A stretch of 64,000 nucleotides of DNA from Chitinophagaceae bacterium (GTDB lineage: Bacteria; Bacteroidota; Bacteroidia; Chitinophagales; UBA10324), in assembly GCA_016717285.1 (NCBI GenBank), contig JADKFU010000001.1, forward strand, positions 62,001 to 126,000. The letters run 5' to 3'. Below, piece after piece: positions 53,895-62,354 of the stretch (position 1 is its first letter; each line of letters opens with the position of its first letter). The position numbers and the translations under genes are program-made. Below the pieces are notes generated by a model. That model was not told where the DNA came from, searched no databases, and saw nothing but the letters and a program-made list of their open reading frames with translations.

Positions 53895-55328
53895 ATGGCC
53901 CTCAGCCGTTTCTTCACCATCATTATTATTGCCAGCATCGGCTGGGCATTTTTCCTGTTGCTCACCGGTAACCTGTATTCATTTACCGGAATGATCAATG
54001 GCAAACAAGGCGATCCCACGATGGTTGCCGAAAGAGATTCTGCTGATCAGAAAAGGATGGATCCATTGCTCTTTGCTTTAATAAAGAATGTTGGGGGAGA
54101 TGGTTATCAGCATGGCGACACACTCTACCATCTCACTAAATCAGGAATTGTTGAAGTAAGTGTCGGTTCTCAAAAAGCGGATGGACTTTTTCCTACCTGC
54201 AAAAATACGATCATAGACATCTGGCTGCCACTGATCGGTTACCTCACTTTTTTCTGTGGGTTGATGAATTTATTGAGCGATTCAAAAGCTACAGAGAAAA
54301 TGTCGCGGTTTCTCACGCCGCTCTTTTCAAAAATTTTTCCGGACCTTCCGAAAGCGCATCCTGCTTACGGTTACATGACGATGAATTTTGCAGCGAACTT
54401 TCTTGGTCTTGATTCTGCTGCCACGCCTTTCGGCTTAAAAGCGATGGAAAGCATGCAGATATCCAATCCTGTGAAAGAGAAAGCCACGAACAGCCAGATT
54501 ATGTTTCTGTGCCTGCACGCTGCCGGACTTACATTGATTCCGACTTCCATCATCGGTTATCGTGCAGCTATGAATGCAGCGAATCCTGCAGACATTATGT
54601 TGCCCACCATTATCACTTCATTCGTCGGTACCATTGCAGCACTTGTATTTGTAAGCATCAGGCAGCGCATCAATTTATTCAATGTTGCTGTGATTGGTAT
54701 GGTGGCCGGCATCAGTCTCATCATTGGCGGATTAATGTATTTCATCAGTCAACTGCATGGCATTGACAAAATGCATTTCACCGGTAACCTGAGCAATGGC
54801 GTTTTGCTGTTCATCATCCTCGCTATTGTCGCTTATGCTTTTCTAAAGGAAAAAGTATTTACTACCGGCAACACAAATATTTTCGATTCATTTATCATGG
54901 GTGCAAAAGAAGGATTCACAACCGGTGTGCGGATTCTTCCTTACATGATTGCGATGCTTGCCGCACTCAGCATCTTTCGCAATTCAGGATTGATGGACAT
55001 CGCGATGAATGGCATCACGGCCACACTGAATATTTTCAAAGTGGATCCGCAAATCATCAACGCCATTCCTGTCGCCTTGATGCGACCCTTCAGTGCCGGA
55101 GGTTCCCGTGGATTTATGTTGGATGCCATGAAAACGTACGGAGCAGATTCTCTTACCGGTCAACTCGCCTGCCTTTTCCAGGGAGCTGCTGAAACTACTT
55201 TTTATGTGGTGGCTTTATACTTCGGATCGGTTAGTGTGAAGAATACACGCTACACTTTGGGCATCATGTTGATGGTGGATTTTGTGTGCGTGATCACAGC
55301 AATCTTTGTTTGCCGGCTTTATTTCTAA
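53895..55328 (+). CDS. Nucleoside-gate membrane protein (fused SpmA/SpmB-like)
   Basis: 477 residues, ~10 membrane segments, two Gate (nucleoside recognition) domains. The N-terminal half resembles SpmA (first helix FFTIIIIASIGWAFFLLL; later MNFAANFLGLDSAATPFGLKAM, a strong SpmA signature). The C-terminal half resembles SpmB (FIMGAKEGFTTGVRILPYMIAM; RPFSAGGSRGFMLDAM). Such fusions are common in Bacteroidota, where no spores are made, so a transport role is assumed; substrate unknown. Its placement before a semialdehyde dehydrogenase could mean it moves an amine or its product, but this is conjecture. About 70 residues between the first helix and the first gate are a soluble insertion. Confidence 0.88.
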   Translation: MALSRFFTIIIIASIGWAFFLLLTGNLYSFTGMINGKQGDPTMVAERDSADQKRMDPLLFALIKNVGGDGYQHGDTLYHLTKSGIVEVSVGSQKADGLFPTCKNTIIDIWLPLIGYLTFFCGLMNLLSDSKATEKMSRFLTPLFSKIFPDLPKAHPAYGYMTMNFAANFLGLDSAATPFGLKAMESMQISNPVKEKATNSQIMFLCLHAAGLTLIPTSIIGYRAAMNAANPADIMLPTIITSFVGTIAALVFVSIRQRINLFNVAVIGMVAGISLIIGGLMYFISQLHGIDKMHFTGNLSNGVLLFIILAIVAYAFLKEKVFTTGNTNIFDSFIMGAKEGFTTGVRILPYMIAMLAALSIFRNSGLMDIAMNGITATLNIFKVDPQIINAIPVALMRPFSAGGSRGFMLDAMKTYGADSLTGQLACLFQGAAETTFYVVALYFGSVSVKNTRYTLGIMLMVDFVCVITAIFVCRLYF

Positions 55329-55437
55329 GCCATTCATGTGTTTTGTAAGTTTGACATACAACCTTTTAACCTTGCAGTTTCGGTAATGTTTCCCTACCTG
55401 TTTATTCACCAAAATTATTTTTAGAAAGATTCGCTGA

Positions 55438-56859
55438 ATGAAACAACAATTTATAAACGGCAAATGGTGTGATGCACTCACCGGCAATACCTGGCCTGTT
55501 CAAAATCCTGCCACCGAAGAAATCATCACAACCGTTCCTTTCGGAAATGATGAAGATTGCAATCTCGCTATTGAAGCTGCTTATATAGCATTTCCCGCAT
55601 GGAGCAATTTGTCTAATTGGACACGTGGTGATATGCTAAAGAAGACAGCCGACATCATTCGCAAAAACCTGAAGGATTACGCGACGGAAATGGTACTGGA
55701 ATCGGGAAAGCCGATGGCAGAAGCGATTGGTGAATGGCGTGTTGCGGCAAATCTCTTTGAATGGTTTGCGGAAGAAGGAAAGCGTTCGTATGGAAAAGTA
55801 ATTCCATCTGCGCGAACTGATAAGCGCATGAGTGTGATTTATCAACCGATGGGTGTAATCGGGGTTATCACTGCGTGGAATTTTCCGGCTTATAATCCTG
55901 CTCGCGCTTGTGCAGCAGCTTTGGCTGCCGGCTGCACAATTATTTGTAAAGGATCTGAATACACTCCGCTGACTTCCATGAATTTATTTTCAGCCTTGCA
56001 GGAAGCAGGAATTCCTGCTGGTGTTGCCAACCTCGTGAATGGTGATTCAGCGAAGATTGGGGAAGCGATGTTACACCATCCGAAACTGAAAAAGATTTCT
56101 TTTACCGGAAGTACACGCGTAGGAAAAATTCTGATGGATGGTGCGTCAAAAACTGCAACAAAACTTGCATTGGAACTTGGTGGAAATGCGCCGGTAATTA
56201 TTATGGATGATGTAGATGTAGAGAAAGTAGCAAAGACTGCAGTAGTTTCCAAGTTCAGAAACGCCGGACAAGTATGTGTAGCTCCACAAAGATTTTTTGT
56301 GCACCGGAAAATCTATGATGCTTTCGTAAATGCAACAGCTCGTTATGCAAATGAACATACCACCGGAAATGGTCTTGAAGAAAAATCTAAAATGGGTCCG
56401 TTGATAAATGCGCGCCAACAGGAAATGGTGTTGTCAATTATTAATGAAGCAAAAAATGAAGGTGCAGAAATAGTAGCAGGCGGAACTAAACGTGAGAAAG
56501 GTTTTTTTGTCGAACCAACCATCATTGCTGACCGTAACGGGAACTCACCATTTCTCAATAAAGAAATTTTTGGTCCTGTACTTCCAATTGTTCCATTTGA
56601 TACAATAGATGAAGTGATTGAAAAAGCGAACAATACTCCATACGGACTTGCAGCTTATATATGGACCAATGATTTGAAAACTTCTATCTTACTTTCAGAG
56701 AAACTGGAATTTGGAATGATTGGTATTAATGAATGGTCACCACATGCAACGGAAGCTCCTTTTGGCGGTTGGAAACAAAGTGGAATCGGTCATGAAAGCG
56801 GCAGTGAAGGATTGTTTGAATACCTGGAGAAGAAGCTGATTTCAATTGGTGGATTGTGA
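55438..56859 (+). CDS. NAD-dependent succinate-semialdehyde/aldehyde dehydrogenase
   Basis: 473 residues, full-length ALDH. GVITAWNFPAYNPARACAAA with the catalytic Asn, SFTGSTRVGKIL for nucleotide binding, LALELGGNAPVIIMDD (Glu) and FRNAGQVCVAPQRF (Cys). Closest by wording to GabD/SSADH and related omega-semialdehyde dehydrogenases. It should oxidise the product of the transaminases at 48976 and 59079 to succinate or a homologue. Two bases after its stop a GATGTGCC-type repeat starts, followed by a heptamer array up to the next gene. Confidence 0.92.
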   Translation: MKQQFINGKWCDALTGNTWPVQNPATEEIITTVPFGNDEDCNLAIEAAYIAFPAWSNLSNWTRGDMLKKTADIIRKNLKDYATEMVLESGKPMAEAIGEWRVAANLFEWFAEEGKRSYGKVIPSARTDKRMSVIYQPMGVIGVITAWNFPAYNPARACAAALAAGCTIICKGSEYTPLTSMNLFSALQEAGIPAGVANLVNGDSAKIGEAMLHHPKLKKISFTGSTRVGKILMDGASKTATKLALELGGNAPVIIMDDVDVEKVAKTAVVSKFRNAGQVCVAPQRFFVHRKIYDAFVNATARYANEHTTGNGLEEKSKMGPLINARQQEMVLSIINEAKNEGAEIVAGGTKREKGFFVEPTIIADRNGNSPFLNKEIFGPVLPIVPFDTIDEVIEKANNTPYGLAAYIWTNDLKTSILLSEKLEFGMIGINEWSPHATEAPFGGWKQSGIGHESGSEGLFEYLEKKLISIGGL

Positions 56860-56861
56860 AT

Positions 56862-56947
56862 GATGCGCCAATGAATTATTTTGCCGATGTGACAATTACA
56901 AATGCCTCAGTAACTAAATAACGACTAAGGATTCACAACTAACGACT
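56862..56947. repeat. Octamer-then-heptamer composite between ALDH and NhaC
   Basis: GATGCGCC (56862) and TGCCGATGTGACAATT (56882-56897) resemble the GATGTGCC elements; then four exact heptamers AACGACT, AAGGATT, CACAACT, AACGACT (56920-56947) end 3 bp before the next ATG. The same order (GATGTGCC type then ACT-heptamers) occurs after leuS. Confidence 0.8.
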
Positions 56948-56950
56948 CAA

Positions 56951-58309
56951 ATGGACTACGGCGCGCTTGCACTCATCCCACCATTGGTAGTCATCATCCT
57001 GGCCATCCTGCTCCGCACTTCTTTCGAACCATTGTTAATCGGTTGCATTGTAGGTTTTATCATTCTTCAACGCGAAAATTTCTTCACAGGATTTGTTGAT
57101 TCATTGTATCGGGTGATGGAAGATGAAAGTACGGTATGGGTTATTCTTGTTTGCGGATTGTATGGTTCCCTGATTGGATTGATGGTGCGATCCGGCGGGG
57201 CGATGAAGTTCGGGGAAGATATGCTGATGCGTATTAAAACAAGAAGAGCAGCACTATTTGGCACCTGGGGACTTGGACTTTTTATCTTTCTCGATGATTA
57301 CCTCAGCGCACTTACGGTAGGTATTACTATGAAAAAAATTACCGATCATTTTAAGATTCCAAGAGAATACCTGGCATACATCGTAAACACTACGGCGCCG
57401 CCATGGAGTGTGGTGGTACCGATTTCAACATGGACACTTTTTATCGGTTCCATTCTTGTCAAGTGCAAGTTTGCTCCTGAAGGAATGGGTAATCATGTTT
57501 ACTGGCAGGTGATTCCATATGTAGCTTACAGTTGGGTTTCTGTTTTATTAATTCCGTTGGTAATACTTGGAATTGTTCCGCTCTTTGGTAAAATGAAATT
57601 GGCAAATGAACGTGCGATTAACTCAGGAGAAGTAATTCCTCCGGGAAGAAAAATTGCCGCGGTTAAACTTGAATTATTTGAAAATGAAAAGCAACCTAAA
57701 TCATTGTATTTCATTTTACCACTGGTGGTATTATTGGGTGCAACCATAGCGCTGGATTATGATGCGTTGAAAGGCGTGATGATTGCAGTTGCTTTTACCT
57801 TTATCTATTACATGGTGATGAAGCTTGGATCTTTTCAGCAGCTTTCGGAAACATTGTTTACCGGATTTAACAGCATGCTCTATGCTTTGGCATTGGTGGT
57901 GATGAGTTATGTACTGAAAGATGCAGGAGATCAACTTGGACTGACCCAATATGTTATCGACAGTGTGAAACCAATTGTGAGCAGAGAACTCCTTCCGGTG
58001 TTGGTGTTTGTCGCTATTTCTTTCATTTCATTTACAACAGGATCTTCATGGGGCGTTTATGCAGTTGCGATTCCCATCATCATTCCACTTTCAGTTTCTT
58101 TGGGATCAAATCCGTTGATTGATATCGGAGCTGTCGTCAGCGCCGGGGTGTTTGGAGCAAATGCTTGTCTCTATTCAGATGCTACAATCCTCACTGCGCA
58201 AAGCACAGACACTAATAATCTTGATCATGCGCTTTCGCAGTTACCTTTTGCATTAATTGCCTTTGGTATTTCTGTATTGGTGTATTTGGGATTTGGATTT
58301 TTTCTTTGA
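56951..58309 (+). CDS. NhaC-family Na+/H+ antiporter
   Basis: 452 residues with ~11-12 membrane segments. Family signatures: ALIPPLVVIILAILLRTSFEPLLIG, DDYLSALTVG with the charged pair, TTAPPWSVVVPISTWTLF and SSWGVYAVAIPIIIPL, then a C-terminal CLYSDATILTAQSTD block. Members exchange Na+ for H+ or, in some branches, amino acids or malate/lactate. Position between a semialdehyde dehydrogenase and an acetyltransferase in an amine-catabolism region makes a metabolite exchanger possible. Heptamer repeats directly abut the start codon. Confidence 0.9.
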   Translation: MDYGALALIPPLVVIILAILLRTSFEPLLIGCIVGFIILQRENFFTGFVDSLYRVMEDESTVWVILVCGLYGSLIGLMVRSGGAMKFGEDMLMRIKTRRAALFGTWGLGLFIFLDDYLSALTVGITMKKITDHFKIPREYLAYIVNTTAPPWSVVVPISTWTLFIGSILVKCKFAPEGMGNHVYWQVIPYVAYSWVSVLLIPLVILGIVPLFGKMKLANERAINSGEVIPPGRKIAAVKLELFENEKQPKSLYFILPLVVLLGATIALDYDALKGVMIAVAFTFIYYMVMKLGSFQQLSETLFTGFNSMLYALALVVMSYVLKDAGDQLGLTQYVIDSVKPIVSRELLPVLVFVAISFISFTTGSSWGVYAVAIPIIIPLSVSLGSNPLIDIGAVVSAGVFGANACLYSDATILTAQSTDTNNLDHALSQLPFALIAFGISVLVYLGFGFFL

Positions 58310-58325
58310 TCATCCGGAACAAATT

Positions 58326-58982
58326 ATGACTTACATCGAAACCTTAAATAGCGGAATTCAAATTTCATCAATGCTCGCAGTGCAAGCGGAGCAACTTGAA
58401 TTATTGCAACGAAAAGTATTTCCATTGCTTGCCGAAGAAGAATTACTGCATGCTGACCAATACAAAAAACACCTGGAGATTTTTCCCGAAGGACAATTCG
58501 TTGCTCTTGACGGAGTGAAAGTAATTGGCGCCACTACTTCCATGCGTTATCACTATAATATTGAAGACCCGGAACCCCATACTTTTCAGGAGGTGATGGG
58601 TGGTGGCTGGCTGACAACACATGAGCCCAATGGGGAATGGTTGTATGGCATTGATGTAAGTGTCGATCCTTCCTATAGGAAAATAGGTATTGCGAAAGCA
58701 TTGTATAAGGCACGTCAGCACACCGTTCACCAGTTGGAATTGAAAGGACAAATAACAGTTGGTATGTTAAATGGATTCGGAGCAGTGAAAGATAAAATGA
58801 CCCTGGATGAATATTATGAAAAAGTAAAGAGCGGTGAGTTGTTTGATCCGACAGTTTCAGTGCAACAAAAGGTAGGATTTAAAATAGCAGGATTGATAAA
58901 AGAATACCTTCACGATCCAACTTGTGGCAATGCCGGAGCGCTCATTGTTTTGGAGGCAGGAGAATTAGGAATTAGGAATTAA
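58326..58982 (+). CDS. GNAT acetyltransferase of the nitrilase-associated type
   Basis: 218 residues from MTYIETLNSG (58326); an open frame back to 58257 overlaps NhaC and is not chosen. GNAT core: FPEGQFVALDGVKVIGATTS, LYGIDVSVDPSYRKIGIAKALYKAR (acetyl-CoA loop R-K-x-G-I-A), then GMLNGFGAVKDKMTLDEYY and a C-terminal QQKVGFKIAGLIKEYL block. This layout is that of the acetyltransferase half found fused to carbon-nitrogen hydrolases; here no hydrolase is attached or adjacent. Substrate unknown; an amine intermediate of the region is plausible. The last residues ELGIRN and the stop are encoded by an AATTAGG heptamer array. Confidence 0.85.
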   Translation: MTYIETLNSGIQISSMLAVQAEQLELLQRKVFPLLAEEELLHADQYKKHLEIFPEGQFVALDGVKVIGATTSMRYHYNIEDPEPHTFQEVMGGGWLTTHEPNGEWLYGIDVSVDPSYRKIGIAKALYKARQHTVHQLELKGQITVGMLNGFGAVKDKMTLDEYYEKVKSGELFDPTVSVQQKVGFKIAGLIKEYLHDPTCGNAGALIVLEAGELGIRN

Positions 58983-59055
58983 ATTGGGACGTACAAGATA
59001 GGATTTTACAATAAGACTAAAGACTACTAACGACTAAGGACTTCTGACTAAGGAC
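58962..59055. repeat. AATTAGG heptamers plus ACT-type heptamers
   Basis: 58962-58987 is base-for-base identical to 26890-26915 and overlaps the stop codon (58980-58982). After 26 bp of link come six exact heptamers AGACTAA, AGACTAC, TAACGAC, TAAGGAC, TTCTGAC, TAAGGAC (59014-59055), 23 bp before the next start. Confidence 0.9.
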
Positions 59056-59078
59056 TCATTGGCACATCAACTCTACCC

Positions 59079-60449
59079 ATGACACACATCAACCTCAAAA
59101 CATCCATCCCCGGACCAAAAAGTCAGCAAGTACTCGAACGCAGAAAAAATGCAATGCCGGCCGGTCTCGCCAAATCAACCGAAGTTGTGATTGATCATGC
59201 TGAAGGTGGAATGGTGTACGACGTTGATGGAAACGCATTACTCGATTTTGCAGGAGGAATTGGTATGATGAATGTCGGTCACCGGCCGGAGCAAGTGGTG
59301 AATGCGATGAAAATGCAAATGGAAAAATATCTCCACATCTGCACATTGGTTGCTACGCCTGAACCTTATGTGGAGCTCGCGGAATTACTCAATGAACTAA
59401 CACCTGGAAATTTTCCGAAGAAAACAATACTTGCCAATTCAGGAAGTGAAGCAGTGGAGAATGCTGTAAACGTTGCACGATACTACACTAAAAGAACGGC
59501 AGTGATCTGTTTTGAAGCTGCTTACCATGGTAGAACATTGCTAACGTTATCACTCACCAGTAAATATGGTTTATTCAAAAAAGGATTTGGTCCGTTTGTG
59601 AGTGATATTTATAGATTGCCAGCACCAAATATATATCGCCGGCCGAAACAAATGAGCGAAGAGGATTACATTGATTACTGCATACAGCAATTTGATCAAC
59701 AGATGATGTCGCAGGTTGATCCTGCTGCTGTTGCTGCGATCATCATTGAACCAATTCAGGGGGAGGGCGGATTTATTTCTATGCCTAAAAGATTTTTGGA
59801 AAAACTGCGCGCTATCTGTGATCAGCATGGAATCGTACTCATCTTCGATGAGATTCAGTGTGGTGCTTCACGTACAGGAAAATTTTTTGCCTGCGAGCAC
59901 ACAGGTGTTGTCCCCGATTTGATTTGTATGGCAAAATCTATTGGTGCCGGCATGCCCATCAGTGCCGTTACCGGCAAAGCGGAAATCATTGATGCACCAC
60001 ATTTAGGTGGAGTAGGAGGAACTTACGGCGGAAACCCATTGGCCTGTGTTGCTGCGATTGAAGCAGTTAAAATTTTGAGTTCATCATCCTTCCTGCAACG
60101 TGTAAGTGAAGTGGGTGAGTTGATGCGTGCGAACTTAGCATCGTGGAAATCAAAATATAAATCCATTGGTGACGTGCGTGGAGTCGGTGCGATGCAATTA
60201 GTTGAATTTGTAAAGAGCAGCGAAACCCGTGAACCGGATCCTGACTTAACATTAGAAATTATTAAAGATGCCGTGGCTAAAGGCGTGATATTGATCAGAG
60301 CAGGATTATACAGCAACTGTATCCGTTTGTTGCCGCCTATTGTAATGACAGATGAACAATTGCAGGAAGGTTTAAATGTGTTGGAAGGCGCTATCAGTCG
60401 CGCTGATGAAAAAGGAAGTAAATATTTAAAAGATAAAGTTGCTTTTTAA
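59079..60449 (+). CDS. Class-III aminotransferase (aspartate aminotransferase family, GABA-type)
   Basis: 456 residues. Conserved blocks: LLDFAGGIGMMNVGHRPE, ANSGSEAVENAVNVAR, AYHGRTLLTLSLTSKYG, cofactor Asp in IVLIFDEIQCGASRTG, aldimine Lys in LICMAKSIGAGMPISAV, GGVGGTYGGNPLAC. It belongs to the same omega-transaminase group as 48976-50331 but is clearly divergent, so the two likely serve different amines or steps (for example GABA versus ornithine, or putrescine). Start at ATG 59079 after the repeat array. Confidence 0.9.
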   Translation: MTHINLKTSIPGPKSQQVLERRKNAMPAGLAKSTEVVIDHAEGGMVYDVDGNALLDFAGGIGMMNVGHRPEQVVNAMKMQMEKYLHICTLVATPEPYVELAELLNELTPGNFPKKTILANSGSEAVENAVNVARYYTKRTAVICFEAAYHGRTLLTLSLTSKYGLFKKGFGPFVSDIYRLPAPNIYRRPKQMSEEDYIDYCIQQFDQQMMSQVDPAAVAAIIIEPIQGEGGFISMPKRFLEKLRAICDQHGIVLIFDEIQCGASRTGKFFACEHTGVVPDLICMAKSIGAGMPISAVTGKAEIIDAPHLGGVGGTYGGNPLACVAAIEAVKILSSSSFLQRVSEVGELMRANLASWKSKYKSIGDVRGVGAMQLVEFVKSSETREPDPDLTLEIIKDAVAKGVILIRAGLYSNCIRLLPPIVMTDEQLQEGLNVLEGAISRADEKGSKYLKDKVAF

Positions 60450-60493
60450 ATCAAGGGTGACGATAGTATTATAAAAAATAAATCAGTTACAAA

Positions 60494-62065
60494 ATGAAAC
60501 TTCAATCCTCAATTGCTTTAAACCTTTTGATTGCTTCAGTTTGCCTGTTGGGCTGTTCTGAAGAAAATAAAAAACCGGAAGCGCAACTTGGTGAACTTGA
60601 ATTCGTGGTAACAGGAAATGCGGAAGCACAACCCTATTTTAAAAATGGATTGTTGCTGCTCCATAGTTTTGAATATGACGATGCAGCGGAAAATTTTTCG
60701 AAAGCACATAAAACAGATTCCACGTTTGTAATGGCATATTGGGGAGAAGCAATGACCTACAATCATGCGCTCTGGCGGTATCAAAATAAAGAGAAGGCAG
60801 ATTCTATTTTAAAATTGCTTGCCGCTACTCCTGACTTGCGCGTTTCAAAAGCGAAAACAAATATTGAAAAGGATTTCATCAATGCAATAAATATTTTATA
60901 CGGAGATGGAAGCAAAGCTGAAAGAGATGACAAGTACGCGACATTCATGTCATCGTTGTATGAAAAATATCCCGGCCATGCAGAAGTAGCATCCTTCTAC
61001 AGCATTGCTTTGCTGGGTTCCGTGGAAGTAGGGCGTGATACAACCGTATATGGTCAGGCAGCAACGATTGCAAAGACAGTATTGGTTAAAAATCCAAATC
61101 ATCCCGGAGCATTGCATTACCTTATTCATTCTTATGATGATCCCGATCATGCGCATCTGGCACTGGAAGCTGCAGACGCATATGCTAAAGTTGCGCCATC
61201 GGCAAGTCATGCTTTGCATATGCCATCACATATCTACCTGGCGTTGGGAATGTGGGATAAAGTAATCAGCTCCAATGTAGCGGCATGGGCGGCAAGTGAG
61301 GAAAGAAAGCAGCGCAAAGGATTGAACAATGATGCTTTGGGCTATCATTCTTTTCATTGGCTGATGTATGCTCTATTGCAAAAAGGCCGGAGTGAAGAAG
61401 CAAAAAAAATGGTAACAGAAATGCAGCATTATTGTGATTCACTTTCTTCGCCACGTGCAAGGGAGCATGTGATACTTTTAAAGAGTACTTATTTGGTTGA
61501 GTCGAATGACTGGCATTCGGAAATTTCATCCATTGAAGTAAAAGAAGACGACCTGAACATTGGACTTCGTGCCATGAATAATTTTGTAAACGGCATGAAA
61601 GCATTTCATGATAATGATGAAAAGCAGCTTGCAAATGCTATTTCAACAATGCATGATGAAAGAATGCTGGCATCTGATAAAATTATTGAATCATCAGGAC
61701 ACAGTTGTGGAAGTGTGAATGCAAATAGTCCAAATCTTCTTGATGTGCAATATGCTGAAGTGATGGAAATGGAATTGCAGGCTTTGTCATCACAGTTGAA
61801 GAAAGATTCCTTTTCAACTGACAAATGGTTCAAACAGGCAACAGCATTGGAAAACAGCGTCAGCTATTCTTTTGGTCCTCCTACTGTTGTAAAACCTTCT
61901 AATGAAATGTATGGAGAATGGTTGTTGAAAATGAAACGGCCATCTGAAGCATTCACTCAATTTGAACTTGCTTTGAAAGCAGCTCCAAACAGAATCCAAA
62001 GCGTTAATGGACTTGCAGCTGCTTCTTCGCAAATGAATGAAAAAAAGGCATTGGCAACAAAGTGA
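60494..62065 (+). CDS. TPR-containing lipoprotein
   Basis: 523 residues. Signal with lipobox LLGC (Cys20), then an acidic linker. TPR units include YFKNGLLLLHSFEYDDAAENF, HPGALHYLIHSYDDPDH and a C-terminal TQFELALKAAPNRIQS. Conserved His and Asp between (DDPDHAHLALEAAD; SASHALHMPSHIYLALG) recall a conserved Bacteroidota/Proteobacteria TPR family of unknown role with metal-like His clusters. Predicted outer or inner membrane periplasm-facing. It starts 44 bp after the transaminase, probably the same operon. Confidence 0.82.
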   Translation: MKLQSSIALNLLIASVCLLGCSEENKKPEAQLGELEFVVTGNAEAQPYFKNGLLLLHSFEYDDAAENFSKAHKTDSTFVMAYWGEAMTYNHALWRYQNKEKADSILKLLAATPDLRVSKAKTNIEKDFINAINILYGDGSKAERDDKYATFMSSLYEKYPGHAEVASFYSIALLGSVEVGRDTTVYGQAATIAKTVLVKNPNHPGALHYLIHSYDDPDHAHLALEAADAYAKVAPSASHALHMPSHIYLALGMWDKVISSNVAAWAASEERKQRKGLNNDALGYHSFHWLMYALLQKGRSEEAKKMVTEMQHYCDSLSSPRAREHVILLKSTYLVESNDWHSEISSIEVKEDDLNIGLRAMNNFVNGMKAFHDNDEKQLANAISTMHDERMLASDKIIESSGHSCGSVNANSPNLLDVQYAEVMEMELQALSSQLKKDSFSTDKWFKQATALENSVSYSFGPPTVVKPSNEMYGEWLLKMKRPSEAFTQFELALKAAPNRIQSVNGLAAASSQMNEKKALATK

Positions 62066-62354
62066 TTTGCTTGAGATCAGATTTCGGCAATTGTAACCTT
62101 TCCGATTTTTTCCGCGAGTTAACATCAAATCATAAACAGGAGACTGAAACTTTTAATGGTTCCAAAAATAATTTCAGGAATTATTAAACTGGCAAATAAT
62201 CGCAAAGCAGCGGGTTGTAGAAAATCAAAGGGGTAAATGAAAATTTGTGGCGAATTCGCATCAATGATTACCGAATAATTTATCTTCTTGCTGATACTAT
62301 TCAAATAGTGGAGATCAGGAGCATCCGTCACCGAAAAGATACCTATTCGCTCTA
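62066..62354. other. 289-bp gap, no feature seen
   Basis: Between the TPR lipoprotein and the amidohydrolase. No convincing promoter, hairpin, RNA or repeat array was found on either strand; sequence is AT-rich with a short near-palindrome (ATTTCAGGAAT) only. Confidence 0.4.

Noticed and set aside
58257..58325. Longer start for the GNAT gene overlapping nhaC
   Set aside because: The 23 extra residues translate the end of nhaC in another frame; MTYIETLNSG is a natural start.
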